27,639 nucleotides of DNA from Holtiella tumoricola (GCF_027857615.1 NZ_JAQIFT010000039.1:1-27639); one strand, 5' to 3'; shown: positions 1-7,654, counted from the first letter of the stretch. Numbers and translations are program-made. The notes: generated by a model not told the origin, from the sequence alone.

Positions 1-34
1 CTGAATATATGAAACTTAAAAAGGAGGACAAGAC

Positions 35-433
35 ATGCAAGCGATTAATAATTATGCAAGTAGTTTAAGTAATATCAAGATGATTACTATGGATGAAGCT
101 AGAAAGATTGAACAGGATAGAAGTCCGTTAGGGAAATTTATTATTAAAGAAGGTAGCCAATATATAGCTATAGATAATACAACAGGAGATGCTTGTGTAG
201 GGCATTTTAGTAGCTATGAAGAATGCATGAGCTGTTTAAATAGTGAGAATGAAGCCCTAGAGATTGGTTCAGTAAAAGCAGTATTGGAAGTAAGCATAAG
301 AGAGCTTAACATGTTGAAACATGCTTTAAGTCGTTATATAGATCGTGAAAATAGCAGTGAACTTTCGAGAAAACAAGAATTATCAATGTATAGAAGAGTT
401 AGAAAGATGCTAGATTTTTATTATGCAAGATAG
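35..433 (+). CDS. Unknown early phage protein, 132 aa
   Basis: I do not recognise this family. The start is well supported: AAGGAGG at 21-27 lies 7 nt before the ATG. The N-terminal half looks like a small folded domain with aromatic and glycine positions (residues about 30-70), and the C-terminal third is helical and basic, ending in an Arg/Lys/Tyr-rich helix. There is no signal peptide or membrane segment. It is the first gene seen in an early operon that continues into recombination and replication genes on the same strand, so a role in early phage development is likely but unproven. Confidence 0.75.
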   Translation: MQAINNYASSLSNIKMITMDEARKIEQDRSPLGKFIIKEGSQYIAIDNTTGDACVGHFSSYEECMSCLNSENEALEIGSVKAVLEVSIRELNMLKHALSRYIDRENSSELSRKQELSMYRRVRKMLDFYYAR

Positions 434-509
434 AAGTATCTGCTAGTTAGTGGGAGCATTCGCACAGTAAAAGTTATTAAGTATGAAGATTTGAACAGGA
501 GGGATTAAA

Positions 510-1244
510 GTGGCAAAGCAATTTATTCTTTTTGATCCAGTTACTGCTGAAAGAAAGAAAATGACATTGGATTTAATAGCAGGTATAGCTGGAAGAACAC
601 TATCAGGATTAAGGTATGCACTTAAACATAGAAGCAAGATACGAAGTTTAAATTGTTACATATTAGATGTAGATACACCTATTGGCGTATTTAGAGAACT
701 ATTAGCCAAAGAAGTTATACCTGATGAAGTATGGCGTGATATACCTAATAGTTTATGGCAAGTAAGTAGCTATGGGAGATATAGGTCTAAAGTGAGGTGT
801 CAAGATAAGATTGTTTATAGGTTACCAGATATGACTAAAAAACGTGGAGGTTTAAGGATTAATATCCATGTAGATGGTAAAGTTCAAAGCCTAAAAGCAC
901 ATAAAAAAGTGGTTGAACTATTCATTGGTGAAGTTCCAGAGGGACATATTATTTATCATAAAAATGGTAATAAAGCCAATAACCATGTAGACAACTTAGG
1001 TTTTATTACAAAACAAGCTTTTCTTTATAGAGAAGCAACAAGTCTTTTGAAAAAGCCTGTCGTACAGATGGATGAAAAAACAGGAGTAATAGTAGAAGAA
1101 TATCCATCATTGATTGAGGCTGCGAAAGCTAATTTTGCAGATGAATCTACTATTCAGCGAGCAATAAAACAAAATCGTCCAGCTATAGGATTTATATGGA
1201 AATGGGAAGAGCAAGTAGTTGATGAATTACTCTATGCAGATTAA
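510..1244 (+). CDS. NUMOD4 / HNH / NUMOD1 endonuclease (free-standing homing-type)
   Basis: This probably cuts double-stranded DNA in the manner of phage homing endonucleases. Start is GTG, with AGGAGGG at 497-503 placed 6 nt upstream. Residues 1-70 are an extra N-terminal region I do not recognise. Residues about 74-115 match NUMOD4 (W75, then SLWQVSSYGRYRS). An HNH core follows at about 130-165, with H131, H150, N152, N158, H159 and N162. Residues 183-232 match NUMOD1, which is thought to contact DNA (KPVVQMDEKTG, then a SLIEAAKA helix). It sits among early genes rather than inside an intron, so it is a free-standing gene. The cleavage site is unknown; catalytic residues appear intact. Confidence 0.85.
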   Translation: MAKQFILFDPVTAERKKMTLDLIAGIAGRTLSGLRYALKHRSKIRSLNCYILDVDTPIGVFRELLAKEVIPDEVWRDIPNSLWQVSSYGRYRSKVRCQDKIVYRLPDMTKKRGGLRINIHVDGKVQSLKAHKKVVELFIGEVPEGHIIYHKNGNKANNHVDNLGFITKQAFLYREATSLLKKPVVQMDEKTGVIVEEYPSLIEAAKANFADESTIQRAIKQNRPAIGFIWKWEEQVVDELLYAD

Positions 1245-1255
1245 GGAGGGAGAGC

Positions 1256-1468
1256 GTGTACTACAAAGATTGTAAAGGCACTCTAATAGAAGCAGGAGAT
1301 AAGATTAGGTACAAAAAGAAAAAAGGAGTTATTGTATCTGATGAATTTGAGGGCCTTTATGCAGAACTAAAGAATGGTTTTAAAGTTCGTATTAAGGATG
1401 TGCATCGAGATATTAGAGTTGTTTATAAGAAAAGAAAAAAGCATCACAACGTCGGCAAACGTAAGTGA
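1256..1468 (+). CDS. Small basic unknown protein, 70 aa
   Basis: GTG start, with AAGGAGGG at 1243-1250 overlapping the end of the HNH gene's tail. The protein begins with an acidic/hydrophobic beta-rich stretch (residues 10-55 resemble a small barrel with GDKIRYKKKKGVIVSDEF, a KOW/SH3-like pattern) and ends in a Lys/His-rich tail. A small RNA- or DNA-binding barrel is plausible but I cannot name a family. Its stop codon lies within the right arm of a hairpin (1441-1471), which is unusual and described separately. Confidence 0.65.
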   Translation: MYYKDCKGTLIEAGDKIRYKKKKGVIVSDEFEGLYAELKNGFKVRIKDVHRDIRVVYKKRKKHHNVGKRK

Positions 1469-1471
1469 TGC
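1434..1471 (-). terminator. Hairpin over a stop codon; reads as a minus-strand intrinsic terminator
   Basis: GCATCAC at 1441-1447 pairs with GTGATGC at 1465-1471, and ACGT at 1449-1452 pairs with ACGT at 1459-1462 inside it. The base immediately before the left arm is an A-run, so on the minus strand the stem is followed by a T-run. On the plus strand no T-run follows. No minus-strand gene ends here, so the role is uncertain: it could stop antisense transcription or protect the plus transcript. Confidence 0.5.
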
Positions 1472-1522
1472 GCTTAAGAAAAAATAACAAATTCACAATA
1501 CCACAAAGAGAGGTGGTTGTAA

Positions 1523-1753
1523 ATGATAAAACGCTTAGAAGTTGGTGAATTATTAGAACTAATTTTTAAAAGGTATGATTCAGAAATAGAGAAAGCGAAC
1601 AAAGAAATCCAAGTATTATCAGCCTATAGAGAGTTTGTTGAAGATGAGATTACTGATAAAAATTTACTAGAAAATTATCTTCAACTAAAGGAAGAATTTA
1701 AGGCATTAGAGAAAGAAGTTATGTCCTGGAGAGAAAACGGGACACCATTTTAG
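1523..1753 (+). CDS. Small coiled-coil protein, 76 aa
   Basis: Start ATG with GAGAGGTGG just upstream (about 1508-1515). The whole protein is predicted helical with heptad-like spacing (LEVGELLELIF, then KEEFKALEKEVMSW) and many Glu/Lys residues. No enzyme motif is visible. It lies 11 nt before the Gam-like gene, so the two are very likely co-transcribed, and it may be an accessory of the recombination block. Family not recognised. Confidence 0.7.
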   Translation: MIKRLEVGELLELIFKRYDSEIEKANKEIQVLSAYREFVEDEITDKNLLENYLQLKEEFKALEKEVMSWRENGTPF

Positions 1754-1764
1754 GAGGTATACAT

Positions 1765-2292
1765 ATGGCAAAGAAAAAAGAAATCGAATTAGATCCAGTA
1801 GCTGTGCAAAATAAAGCACGTATGGATGAAATTATAGCAGAGATTAACGTAATAAATGAACAACGTGTAGAGTTAGAGGCAGTTTTTAATGAGCGTGTAA
1901 GACTGATAAAAGAGCAGTGGGAAGATAAAGACTTATTACAATATACACGTATAAGACATCTTGAAGAAGAGTTGAAAGTCCTTATGGATACTGTACCTAA
2001 AGCAGAGACAAAGACTCAATTTAAAGTATCTTTACTTTGTGGAGATGTGATATTAAAAAAAGCTACTAAGAAAATTGATTATGATAAGAAAAAGCTACTT
2101 GATTATGCACTTGCTAATAACCTTATGGAGTATGTGAGCACAAAAGAGGTACAAGATTTTAAGTGGGCTGAGTTTAAATCTGAATTAGATATATTGGAGG
2201 ATGATGTAATCATTATCAAGGAGACAGGAGAAGTTGTTAATATAGACGGATTAGGCGTTATAGAAGTACCAGAGGAGTTGGTAATTAAATGA
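1765..2292 (+). CDS. Gam-like host-nuclease inhibitor family protein
   Basis: Gam-type proteins bind DNA ends and protect them from host RecBCD/AddAB nucleases. Residues 10-75 form a long helical coiled coil. Residues 80-175 hold the pattern I associate with the Mu Gam-like family: a beta stretch (TKTQFKVSLLCGDVILKK), a K-rich segment, DYDKKKLLDYALANNL and a C-terminal VPEEL. A distantly related alternative is the siphovirus Gp157 family, which occurs at the same genomic position. It overlaps the ERF gene by 4 nt (ATGA), and the two are expected to work together in phage recombination. ATG start; GGAGGT at 1753-1758 is 6 nt upstream. Confidence 0.6.
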   Translation: MAKKKEIELDPVAVQNKARMDEIIAEINVINEQRVELEAVFNERVRLIKEQWEDKDLLQYTRIRHLEEELKVLMDTVPKAETKTQFKVSLLCGDVILKKATKKIDYDKKKLLDYALANNLMEYVSTKEVQDFKWAEFKSELDILEDDVIIIKETGEVVNIDGLGVIEVPEELVIK

Positions 2293-2924
2293 ATAAATCT
2301 GAAAGTATAAAAGAGATAGCTGTAGCATTAGCTAAATTTAATGGTGAAGTATCTAAAATATCTAAGGATGCTAAGAATCCGCAGTTTAAAAGTGAGTATG
2401 TTACATTGGATGCTCTTATACAGGCTACAAGACCTATTTTGCAATCGCATGGGTTGTCTATAATGCAATTTCCTTTAGCTAAAGAAACAGGAGAAATAGG
2501 AGTGCAGACAATGCTCCTACATGAAAGTGGGGAATTTATAGAAAGTGAACCTTTATATATGACACCAGTAAGAATGGTTAAAGGTGGTAGTTTTGAAATA
2601 GCTAAAGATCCACAAGCAGCAGGGAGTGTTATTAGTTACTTAAGGCGTTATTCATATCAAGCTATTCTCAATCTTAATACTGGAGAGGATGATGATGCTA
2701 ATAAGGCGACACCTCCTCAGTATGTAGTTGATGAAAATACATCACCAGAAGAAGCAGGTTCTATAATTTGCACTTTTGGAAAATATCAAGGAAAGACCTT
2801 AAAAGAAATTTATAAAGAAGATATTAAATACTTCGAGTGGTTAGTTGATAAAGCTACAGACACAAATATAAAGATTGCATGTAAGGTTATGATGGATGCA
2901 TTAAAACAGCATAAAGGTAATTAG
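2289..2924 (+). CDS. erf: ERF-family single-strand annealing recombinase
   Basis: ERF proteins anneal complementary single-stranded DNA during phage recombination and circularisation. Residues 5-145 match the ERF core: FNGEVSKISKDAKNPQFKSEYVTLD, a LIQATRPILQSHGL segment, and the hallmark DPQAAGSVISYLRRYSYQAILNL near residues 108-130 followed by GEDDDAN. Residues about 160-190 carry a second module (FGKYQGKTLKEIYKED, then YFEWLV) that resembles the small domain found at the C-terminus of exonuclease X-like proteins. The start overlaps the preceding stop (ATGA), and RusA lies downstream in the same operon. Length of 211 aa is typical for ERF. Confidence 0.9.
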   Translation: MNKSESIKEIAVALAKFNGEVSKISKDAKNPQFKSEYVTLDALIQATRPILQSHGLSIMQFPLAKETGEIGVQTMLLHESGEFIESEPLYMTPVRMVKGGSFEIAKDPQAAGSVISYLRRYSYQAILNLNTGEDDDANKATPPQYVVDENTSPEEAGSIICTFGKYQGKTLKEIYKEDIKYFEWLVDKATDTNIKIACKVMMDALKQHKGN

Positions 2925-2926
2925 TT

Positions 2927-3256
2927 ATGGTTATCAAATCTGATTTTCAAGACATATTGCCCGAGGATTGCAAGCAATATAACGAAATAGCTAGACGTTA
3001 TAGAGATATTGGACAAGAAGATGCAGACGAAGCATTTAAACTTATGAAAGACAGTTGGGCAGTTGCTCAGAGGTGGTCTGAAATACAGGCTACCTCCAGA
3101 AAAATAAAGGATTTGAGTGATAAAGACTTTAGTGTTACAGCATTTAAAGAATGGTCACATCAAAGATATAGACAAATGCAGTACATACATGAAAGTAGCA
3201 GAATGATATGGAAACAGGCAAATGAATATTTAATGTGGTCAAGAAGAAATACATAG
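2927..3256 (+). CDS. Unknown helical protein, 109 aa
   Basis: Starts 2 nt after the ERF stop with a weak AAAGGT upstream, which suggests translational coupling to ERF. The protein is mainly helical, and rich in Trp, Tyr and charged residues (SWAVAQRWSEIQ; EWSHQRYRQMQ). No catalytic motif, signal peptide or membrane segment is seen. Position between ERF and the replisome organizer suggests a recombination or replication accessory; I do not recognise the family. Confidence 0.7.
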   Translation: MVIKSDFQDILPEDCKQYNEIARRYRDIGQEDADEAFKLMKDSWAVAQRWSEIQATSRKIKDLSDKDFSVTAFKEWSHQRYRQMQYIHESSRMIWKQANEYLMWSRRNT

Positions 3257-3266
3257 AGGTGGCAAT

Positions 3267-4106
3267 ATGGCTGATAATAAAAAATACTATTATATCAAGC
3301 TACAGGAGAACTTTTTTGAGAGAGAAGAAATTTTGATGCTTGAAAGTATAGAAAATGGACACATGTATAGCAATATTTTGTTAAAGCTATATCTTAAAAG
3401 CTTAAAAAATGAAGGGAAGTTGATGTTTAACAATATCATACCATATACACCAGAGATATTAGCAAAGGTTATAAGAGTGAATAAAGATACTATGGTGGTT
3501 GCACTTAAATTATTCCAAGAGTTTGGACTTATAGAAGTGCTAGATAATGGTGCAATATACATATCTGATATACAAAATTTTATTGGTAGAAGCAGTGATG
3601 AAGCTGATAGAAAAAGGGCATACAGGAAACAAATAGAGGATGAAAAAGGACAATTGTCCGGACGTTTGTCCTTAAAATGTCCAGACAAAACTCCACCAGA
3701 GAAAGAGATAGAGAAAGAGAAAGAGATAGAGAAAGATAAAGATAAAGATAAAGATAAAGAGATAGAGAAAGATAAGGAGAATAAAAAACATATAGTGCAG
3801 CAAGCTGACACTGTGTGGGCTAGATACCCGCTTAAGAAAGGTAAAGCTACAGCTATTAAAAAAATTCCTAAGCTTATAGAGAAGTATGGATATGAACAAC
3901 TGATACGTTGCATAGAACGTTATGAGTCAGGACTTCAAAAAGAGACATGGAGAAAACCACAAAATGGCAGTACGTTTTTTAATAGTGGTTATGTAGATTA
4001 CCTGGATGAAAACTATCAGGAAGTAGATATTGTGGTAGTGCAACAAGGAGAGCAGGAATTTCAGCCTAAGAGCCCTGAAATGATAGCATTTTTGGAAGGA
4101 GAATAA
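3267..4106 (+). CDS. Phage replisome organizer (DnaD-like N-terminal domain)
   Basis: This class of protein starts phage DNA replication by remodelling the origin and attracting the helicase loader. Residues 1-125 match the phage replisome organizer N-terminal domain (KKYYYIKLQENFFEREEI, a winged-helix-like region, ending NFIGRSSDEADRKRAYR). Residues about 145-172 are a low-complexity Lys/Glu/Asp linker encoded by tandem hexamers. The C-terminal part (VWARYPLKKGKATAIKKI; GSTFFNSGYVDYL) is the conserved tail of the family. ATG start; GAGGTGG at 3256-3262 is 4 nt upstream. It is followed immediately by the helicase loader gene. Confidence 0.85.
   Translation: MADNKKYYYIKLQENFFEREEILMLESIENGHMYSNILLKLYLKSLKNEGKLMFNNIIPYTPEILAKVIRVNKDTMVVALKLFQEFGLIEVLDNGAIYISDIQNFIGRSSDEADRKRAYRKQIEDEKGQLSGRLSLKCPDKTPPEKEIEKEKEIEKDKDKDKDKEIEKDKENKKHIVQQADTVWARYPLKKGKATAIKKIPKLIEKYGYEQLIRCIERYESGLQKETWRKPQNGSTFFNSGYVDYLDENYQEVDIVVVQQGEQEFQPKSPEMIAFLEGE
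3699..3782 (+). repeat. 14 tandem hexamers encoding a charged linker
   Basis: Fourteen consecutive in-frame hexamers of the form GA(G/T)A(A/T)(A), with two end variants, encode alternating EK, EI and DK pairs. Because the unit is 6 nt, gain or loss of units changes linker length by two residues without breaking the frame. Confidence 0.9.
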
Positions 4107-4108
4107 AA

Positions 4109-4795
4109 GTGACGAAAGAACAGTGCGTAGAACTGCTGGTTATGATTAAGTCTTGTCATCCTAAATTTGAACTCCAGATTTATCAGAAAGACAATAACTA
4201 TACAGAAGCATGTAAGTATTGGATAGCTTTTTTGATTGAATTGGATTATAACATGGCACTTATTGCTATAAGAAAACTTATTAATACATCAAAATGGGTA
4301 CCAACAATAGCAGACATAAAAGAGGCATATGCAGAGCTTTTATTACCAGAAGTGGTAGACGATGAGAAAGCCTGGGGGTTAGTAATAAATGCTATTGGTA
4401 AATACGGTGGAATTTATGCACAAGATAAGGCTATGGAAGAATTACCTTTGCAAGTTAGAGAAGCTGTTAAATGGGTTGGAGGCATAAAGGCTATAAGTAT
4501 GTGTCCAACTGAAAGTATAGAACCTCTTAGAGGTCAATTTACTAAGGCAATGAAAGCAGTTAATGAAAGAGTAAGAAAAGAATTGTCTTTAGGACCTAAG
4601 TTAAGTGGACAGATAGATCAGATACGTCTAGATAAAAAAGAAGAGATGTTTGAACTTATCAATAGTGAGCCAGTAAAACAGATTACATACGGTCCTGTTA
4701 CGGATGATAAGAAAATAGATTACAACATAAAACAGTGTGGCATGCTTAGAGAAGTTTATGCAAGAGCACAGGAAGGTAGGTTAACGAATGAATAA
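4109..4795 (+). CDS. Replicative helicase loader/inhibitor (G39P-like)
   Basis: Proteins of the SPP1 G39P type deliver the replicative helicase to the origin. Residues 1-75 match this family: TKEQCVELLVMIKSCHP, an aromatic KYWIAFL helix, and the conserved TSKWVPTIADIKEAYA. The rest is helical and less conserved, which is usual. Start is GTG, with GGAAGGAG at 4094-4101 7 nt upstream, 2 nt after the replisome organizer stop. No helicase gene is present in the window, so the loader probably recruits the host DnaB/DnaC-type helicase or a phage helicase encoded elsewhere. Confidence 0.75.
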   Translation: MTKEQCVELLVMIKSCHPKFELQIYQKDNNYTEACKYWIAFLIELDYNMALIAIRKLINTSKWVPTIADIKEAYAELLLPEVVDDEKAWGLVINAIGKYGGIYAQDKAMEELPLQVREAVKWVGGIKAISMCPTESIEPLRGQFTKAMKAVNERVRKELSLGPKLSGQIDQIRLDKKEEMFELINSEPVKQITYGPVTDDKKIDYNIKQCGMLREVYARAQEGRLTNE

Positions 4796-5048
4796 ACGAA
4801 AGAAAACAGCCCCAAAGTATCTAAGTAATAGGCAAAAGGTGAAAGAGCAGGCTAAAGAACTTAAGAAACTTAGAAAAGAGTGTAACTCTTATGAGATTAG
4901 AAATGAATACTTGAGAGAAATAGTTTTAGATAAACAAATATTAATTAATGAGCAGGTTAGAAAAATTGAGTCTTTAAAATCAGAAGTTAGTAATTTAGAA
5001 ATCAATCTATCTGCAAAGAAACCATTTTGGAAGAGGGTGCTAGGATGA
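4788..5048 (+). CDS. Small coiled-coil protein, 86 aa
   Basis: ATG start overlapping the end of the loader gene by 8 nt, with GAAGGTAGG just upstream. The N-terminus is very basic (NKRKKTAPKYLSNRQK), the middle is a long helical coiled coil, and the C-terminus ends in the short aromatic/basic motif PFWKRVLG. The stop overlaps the RusA start (ATGA). Small proteins with this tail are common in phage replication blocks. Function unknown. Confidence 0.7.
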   Translation: MNKRKKTAPKYLSNRQKVKEQAKELKKLRKECNSYEIRNEYLREIVLDKQILINEQVRKIESLKSEVSNLEINLSAKKPFWKRVLG

Positions 5049-5473
5049 ATGTAAGATTTACTATTCCAGGAGAACCTAAAGGGAAAGCACGACCTAGAGT
5101 ATTTATGAACAAGGAAGGCAGAAGTCAAGCTATAACACCAAAAGAAACGCTAAGCTATGAAAATTTAGTTAAGTGGGTGTATCAGAATACACAAGATGCA
5201 ACCAAGTTAGAGGGGGAAATAGAAGCTAGGATAGTTGCTATGTATCCTATACCTAAAAGTATGACCAAGAAAAATAGACAGTTGATTGATGAAGGCAAGT
5301 TACATCCAACTAAAAAACCAGACCTTGATAATGTGGCTAAAATCGTTTTAGACAGCCTTAATGGCATAGCTTATTCAGATGATAGTCAAATTGTAAAACT
5401 AACAGTAGAGAAGTATTACAGTGTCAATCCAAGAGTCGAAGTGATGTTGTATGAAGTTGAACAAAAAAAGTAG
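5045..5473 (+). CDS. rusA: RusA-family Holliday junction resolvase
   Basis: RusA is a dimeric magnesium-dependent nuclease that cuts four-way DNA junctions formed during recombination. Residues 4-20 show the typical N-terminus FTIPGEPKGKARPR. The catalytic cluster is at 90-115: KKPDLDNVAKIVLDSLNG then AYSDD, giving D93, D95, D103 and D112-D113. I chose the ATG at 5045 rather than an upstream TTG at 5027 because GAGG at 5033-5036 is better placed and the family begins here. At 142 aa it is of the usual length. It would act with ERF in resolving recombination intermediates before packaging. Confidence 0.92.
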   Translation: MNVRFTIPGEPKGKARPRVFMNKEGRSQAITPKETLSYENLVKWVYQNTQDATKLEGEIEARIVAMYPIPKSMTKKNRQLIDEGKLHPTKKPDLDNVAKIVLDSLNGIAYSDDSQIVKLTVEKYYSVNPRVEVMLYEVEQKK

Positions 5474-5481
5474 AGTACATA

Positions 5482-5515
5482 GAAGTTGTAGACGAGTTTG
5501 GAGAGCTACAACTTC
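5482..5515. repeat. 10-bp perfect inverted repeat (hairpin) after rusA
   Basis: GAAGTTGTAG at 5482-5491 and CTACAACTTC at 5506-5515 are perfectly complementary with a 14-nt loop. It lies 9 nt after the RusA stop and 29 nt before the next gene. No T-run follows, so it is a poor intrinsic terminator; it may be an mRNA processing or stability structure. Confidence 0.6.
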
Positions 5516-5544
5516 GGTTTAAATAGCAAAGGGAAGTGAACACT

Positions 5545-5904
5545 ATGGTTATTTGGAAAGATGATATGCCATACATAGTACGGGAAGTAGACGATTTAAA
5601 AGATATAGTGCCAGAAGAAATATTTGAACCTTTAAAAGAGTTCATAGAAGATTGTGTTGATAACAGTGAAGAGATTGAAAGATTAAATGATGTAATAGAG
5701 AGCCTTGAATATGCATCTGGAAAATATGAAAGTGAATGTGAAGAACTAGAGGAAGCCCTAGAGAATTTGAAAGAGAAGTATTTTGATTCAAAACAAGTTA
5801 TTGAGGCACTTAAAGATTTTAGAGATGTTATGGACAATTCTAAATTAACGAAGGATCAAGTTTATTACTGGGATAAATTAAAAGATGCAGTAGATAGTTT
5901 ATAA
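5545..5904 (+). CDS. Acidic coiled-coil unknown protein, 119 aa
   Basis: The ATG at 5545 is preferred over a GTG at 5536 because AAAGGG at 5528-5533 would be only 2 nt from the latter. The protein is strongly acidic and largely helical, with a coiled-coil core around residues 40-85 (EEIERLNDVIESLEYA, CEELEEALENLKEKY). No known motif. It lies behind the RusA hairpin and ahead of another acidic unknown. An anti-host or DNA-mimic role is possible for such an acidic early phage protein, but only by analogy. Confidence 0.7.
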   Translation: MVIWKDDMPYIVREVDDLKDIVPEEIFEPLKEFIEDCVDNSEEIERLNDVIESLEYASGKYESECEELEEALENLKEKYFDSKQVIEALKDFRDVMDNSKLTKDQVYYWDKLKDAVDSL

Positions 5905-5935
5905 ATTCAATTTTTTATTAAATGGAGTGGTTAGG

Positions 5936-6505
5936 ATGAAGATAACAGATGATGGAATAAGACAACATTGGTTTGAAAATCATGTTGCTACATATACGAA
6001 GCTTAGTGAAAAAGTAAGCATATTAGAGTGGAAAGAACCAGGTACACGTTGTTATTACGTTAGGTATGTACTGGATGGGAATATGCTTTATATTAGTGGC
6101 GATTTAGGAACTGCAGTATTTGATTTAACATGGAATGCAACACCTAAAAGTTTTAAAGATATGAGCATAGGGCTACATTATTTCTATGAAAAGCTAAGTG
6201 CATATGGCAGTGATAAAAAAGATTTTGATAGTGAGCAGGCTATTAAAGATTTAGAAGAAGTTTTTGTTGATCGTGAAGAAGACGAATATACTCAGCTATT
6301 TGAAGATTTAAAAGAGCTTGCAAATGAATGTTGTAGAGTAGATGAATGGGCATATGAGGTAAGAGAAAGATTTGGTAGTGAGTTAGAAGACTTTGACCAA
6401 GATTACTGGGAATGGATCTATGACGTTGGAGCAGTAATACCAAGTAGAATAAGAGCTTACTTAGTTGGTTTAAAGATGGCAGCTGAGCAACTTGAAGATA
6501 AATAA
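5936..6505 (+). CDS. Acidic unknown phage protein, 189 aa
   Basis: Start at ATG 5936 is chosen because GGAG at 5924-5927 is 8 nt upstream; a GTG at 5927 lies inside that site. Residues 1-75 look like a compact beta-rich domain (TRCYYVRYVLDGNMLYISGDLGTAVFDL), and residues 95-189 are acidic and helical (DLEEVFVDREEDEYTQLFEDL). I believe related hypotheticals are common in clostridial phages, but I cannot assign a function. Co-oriented with and 31 nt after the previous gene. Confidence 0.75.
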   Translation: MKITDDGIRQHWFENHVATYTKLSEKVSILEWKEPGTRCYYVRYVLDGNMLYISGDLGTAVFDLTWNATPKSFKDMSIGLHYFYEKLSAYGSDKKDFDSEQAIKDLEEVFVDREEDEYTQLFEDLKELANECCRVDEWAYEVRERFGSELEDFDQDYWEWIYDVGAVIPSRIRAYLVGLKMAAEQLEDK

Positions 6506-6529
6506 AAGTAAATTTTTAGAGGTGGGAAC

Positions 6530-6991
6530 ATGTTAGATAAACCTATATTAGATGCTTGCTGTGGCAGTAGAATGTTTTGGTTTAATAAGAAGCATGACAA
6601 AGTGGTGTATATGGATAATCGCCAGCTAGAAGATACATTATGTGATGGTAGAAAGCTAGAAGTTAATCCAGATGTTATCGCGGATTTTAGAAACATGCCT
6701 TATCCAGATAAATCTTTTAAATTAGTAGTGTTTGATCCACCACATTTAGTTAAGGCGGGTGAAAATTCATGGTTGGCCAAAAAGTATGGAAGGTTATCTG
6801 ATACCTGGAAGGAAGATATAAATCAAGGATTCAAAGAATGCATGAGGGTACTTGATGATTATGGGGTTCTGATATTCAAGTGGAATGAGGACCAGGTAAA
6901 GTTAAAAGATGTACTAAAGGTACTAGATCAAGAACCATTGTTTGGGAATAAGAGAAGTAAAACGCATTGGCTAGCATTTATGAAAATGTAG
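6530..6991 (+). CDS. Small class I SAM-dependent methyltransferase
   Basis: Probably transfers a methyl group from S-adenosylmethionine; the substrate is likely DNA. Motif I is at residues 8-14 (DACCGSR), an acidic residue ends strand 2 (VVYMDNR), and motif IV is DPPH at 69-72, the (D/N)PPY/F/H signature of amino-methyltransferases of adenine or cytosine in DNA. A C-terminal strand pair (DYGVLIFKWNE) completes the fold. At 153 aa there is no separate target-recognition domain, as in minimal phage methyltransferases. ATG start; GAGGTGG about 4-10 nt upstream. It may protect phage DNA from host restriction. Confidence 0.8.
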   Translation: MLDKPILDACCGSRMFWFNKKHDKVVYMDNRQLEDTLCDGRKLEVNPDVIADFRNMPYPDKSFKLVVFDPPHLVKAGENSWLAKKYGRLSDTWKEDINQGFKECMRVLDDYGVLIFKWNEDQVKLKDVLKVLDQEPLFGNKRSKTHWLAFMKM

Positions 6992-7033
6992 TTGGCCAAT
7001 TTAATAAAAGTAACTTTTTAGGGAGGTAAGAAG

Positions 7034-7264
7034 ATGAAGAATAAGTTAAAGAAGTTACAAAGAAAACTTAGGAAGTTAAAGTGTGATGATAACCCGTATG
7101 AGTGGATAGAAGTGAGTCTCATTGTGAGAAGAATAAATTATCAAGTAAACGGTGCGAACTTTACAAAAGATTTAAACAGGCTACTTAGCGCAAGTGATAA
7201 GAAGGGTAAAAAATCTGCATTACTTGCAAAGAAGTTGGATCGTAAAATTTACCTTGGTAAATAA
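7034..7264 (+). CDS. Small basic unknown protein, 76 aa
   Basis: ATG start; GGGAGG at 7020-7025 is 8 nt upstream. The protein is highly basic: an N-terminal KLKKLQRKLRKLK helix, a middle segment with WIEVSLIVRRINYQ, and a Lys-rich tail. A nucleic-acid-binding role fits the composition but nothing specific can be named. It is followed by a 108-aa unknown in the same direction. Confidence 0.65.
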   Translation: MKNKLKKLQRKLRKLKCDDNPYEWIEVSLIVRRINYQVNGANFTKDLNRLLSASDKKGKKSALLAKKLDRKIYLGK

Positions 7265-7310
7265 AAGTGAAGATTGTGAAGTGTATAAATACTATGAGGA
7301 GTGCTTAAAA

Positions 7311-7637
7311 ATGAAGATGGATTACAAGAAGTTGACAGAGGATTTAATTAAAACGAAGGAAGCAGCAAAAGAGGCTGTTAGGGGTGAAGATGGTGGAACT
7401 GCTAATTTGGATAGTATGACGATTGCACTACCAGGAGCAAGGGAAGAAAAGGTTATACAGGCTGTAAAAGATGCAGGTCTTTATACAAGAGGAAGAAGGC
7501 AATGGATAGGTACTAGATACTTTATTAGCATACCAGTAGCAGCACAAGGGAATGACCGATGTAGGCAAGTAGAAGCTATGTGTAAAGTAATGCGAGAAGC
7601 AGGGTATGATGTTTTAATGTATGAGCAAGCAGACTAA
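7311..7637 (+). CDS. Unknown protein, 108 aa, last gene of the early block
   Basis: A longer reading from 7194 is possible, but it would overlap the previous gene; ATG 7311 has TGAGGAG at 7295-7301, 9 nt upstream, and the sequence before it does not look coding. The protein has an alpha/beta pattern with two similar half-units around VIQAVKDAGLYTRGRRQWIG and QVEAMCKVMREAGYDVLMY, and contains GTRYFISIPV. Family not recognised. It ends just before the reversed accessory genes and a convergent terminator. Confidence 0.75.
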   Translation: MKMDYKKLTEDLIKTKEAAKEAVRGEDGGTANLDSMTIALPGAREEKVIQAVKDAGLYTRGRRQWIGTRYFISIPVAAQGNDRCRQVEAMCKVMREAGYDVLMYEQAD

Positions 7638-7654
7638 ATAAAAATAATTTTTGG

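Noticed and set aside
3290..3913. Long minus-strand reading frame opposite the replisome organizer
   Set aside because: It is a shadow caused by the repetitive hexamer tract, giving an absurd Ser/Phe/Leu repeat; the plus-strand gene has a clear family match and ribosome binding site.
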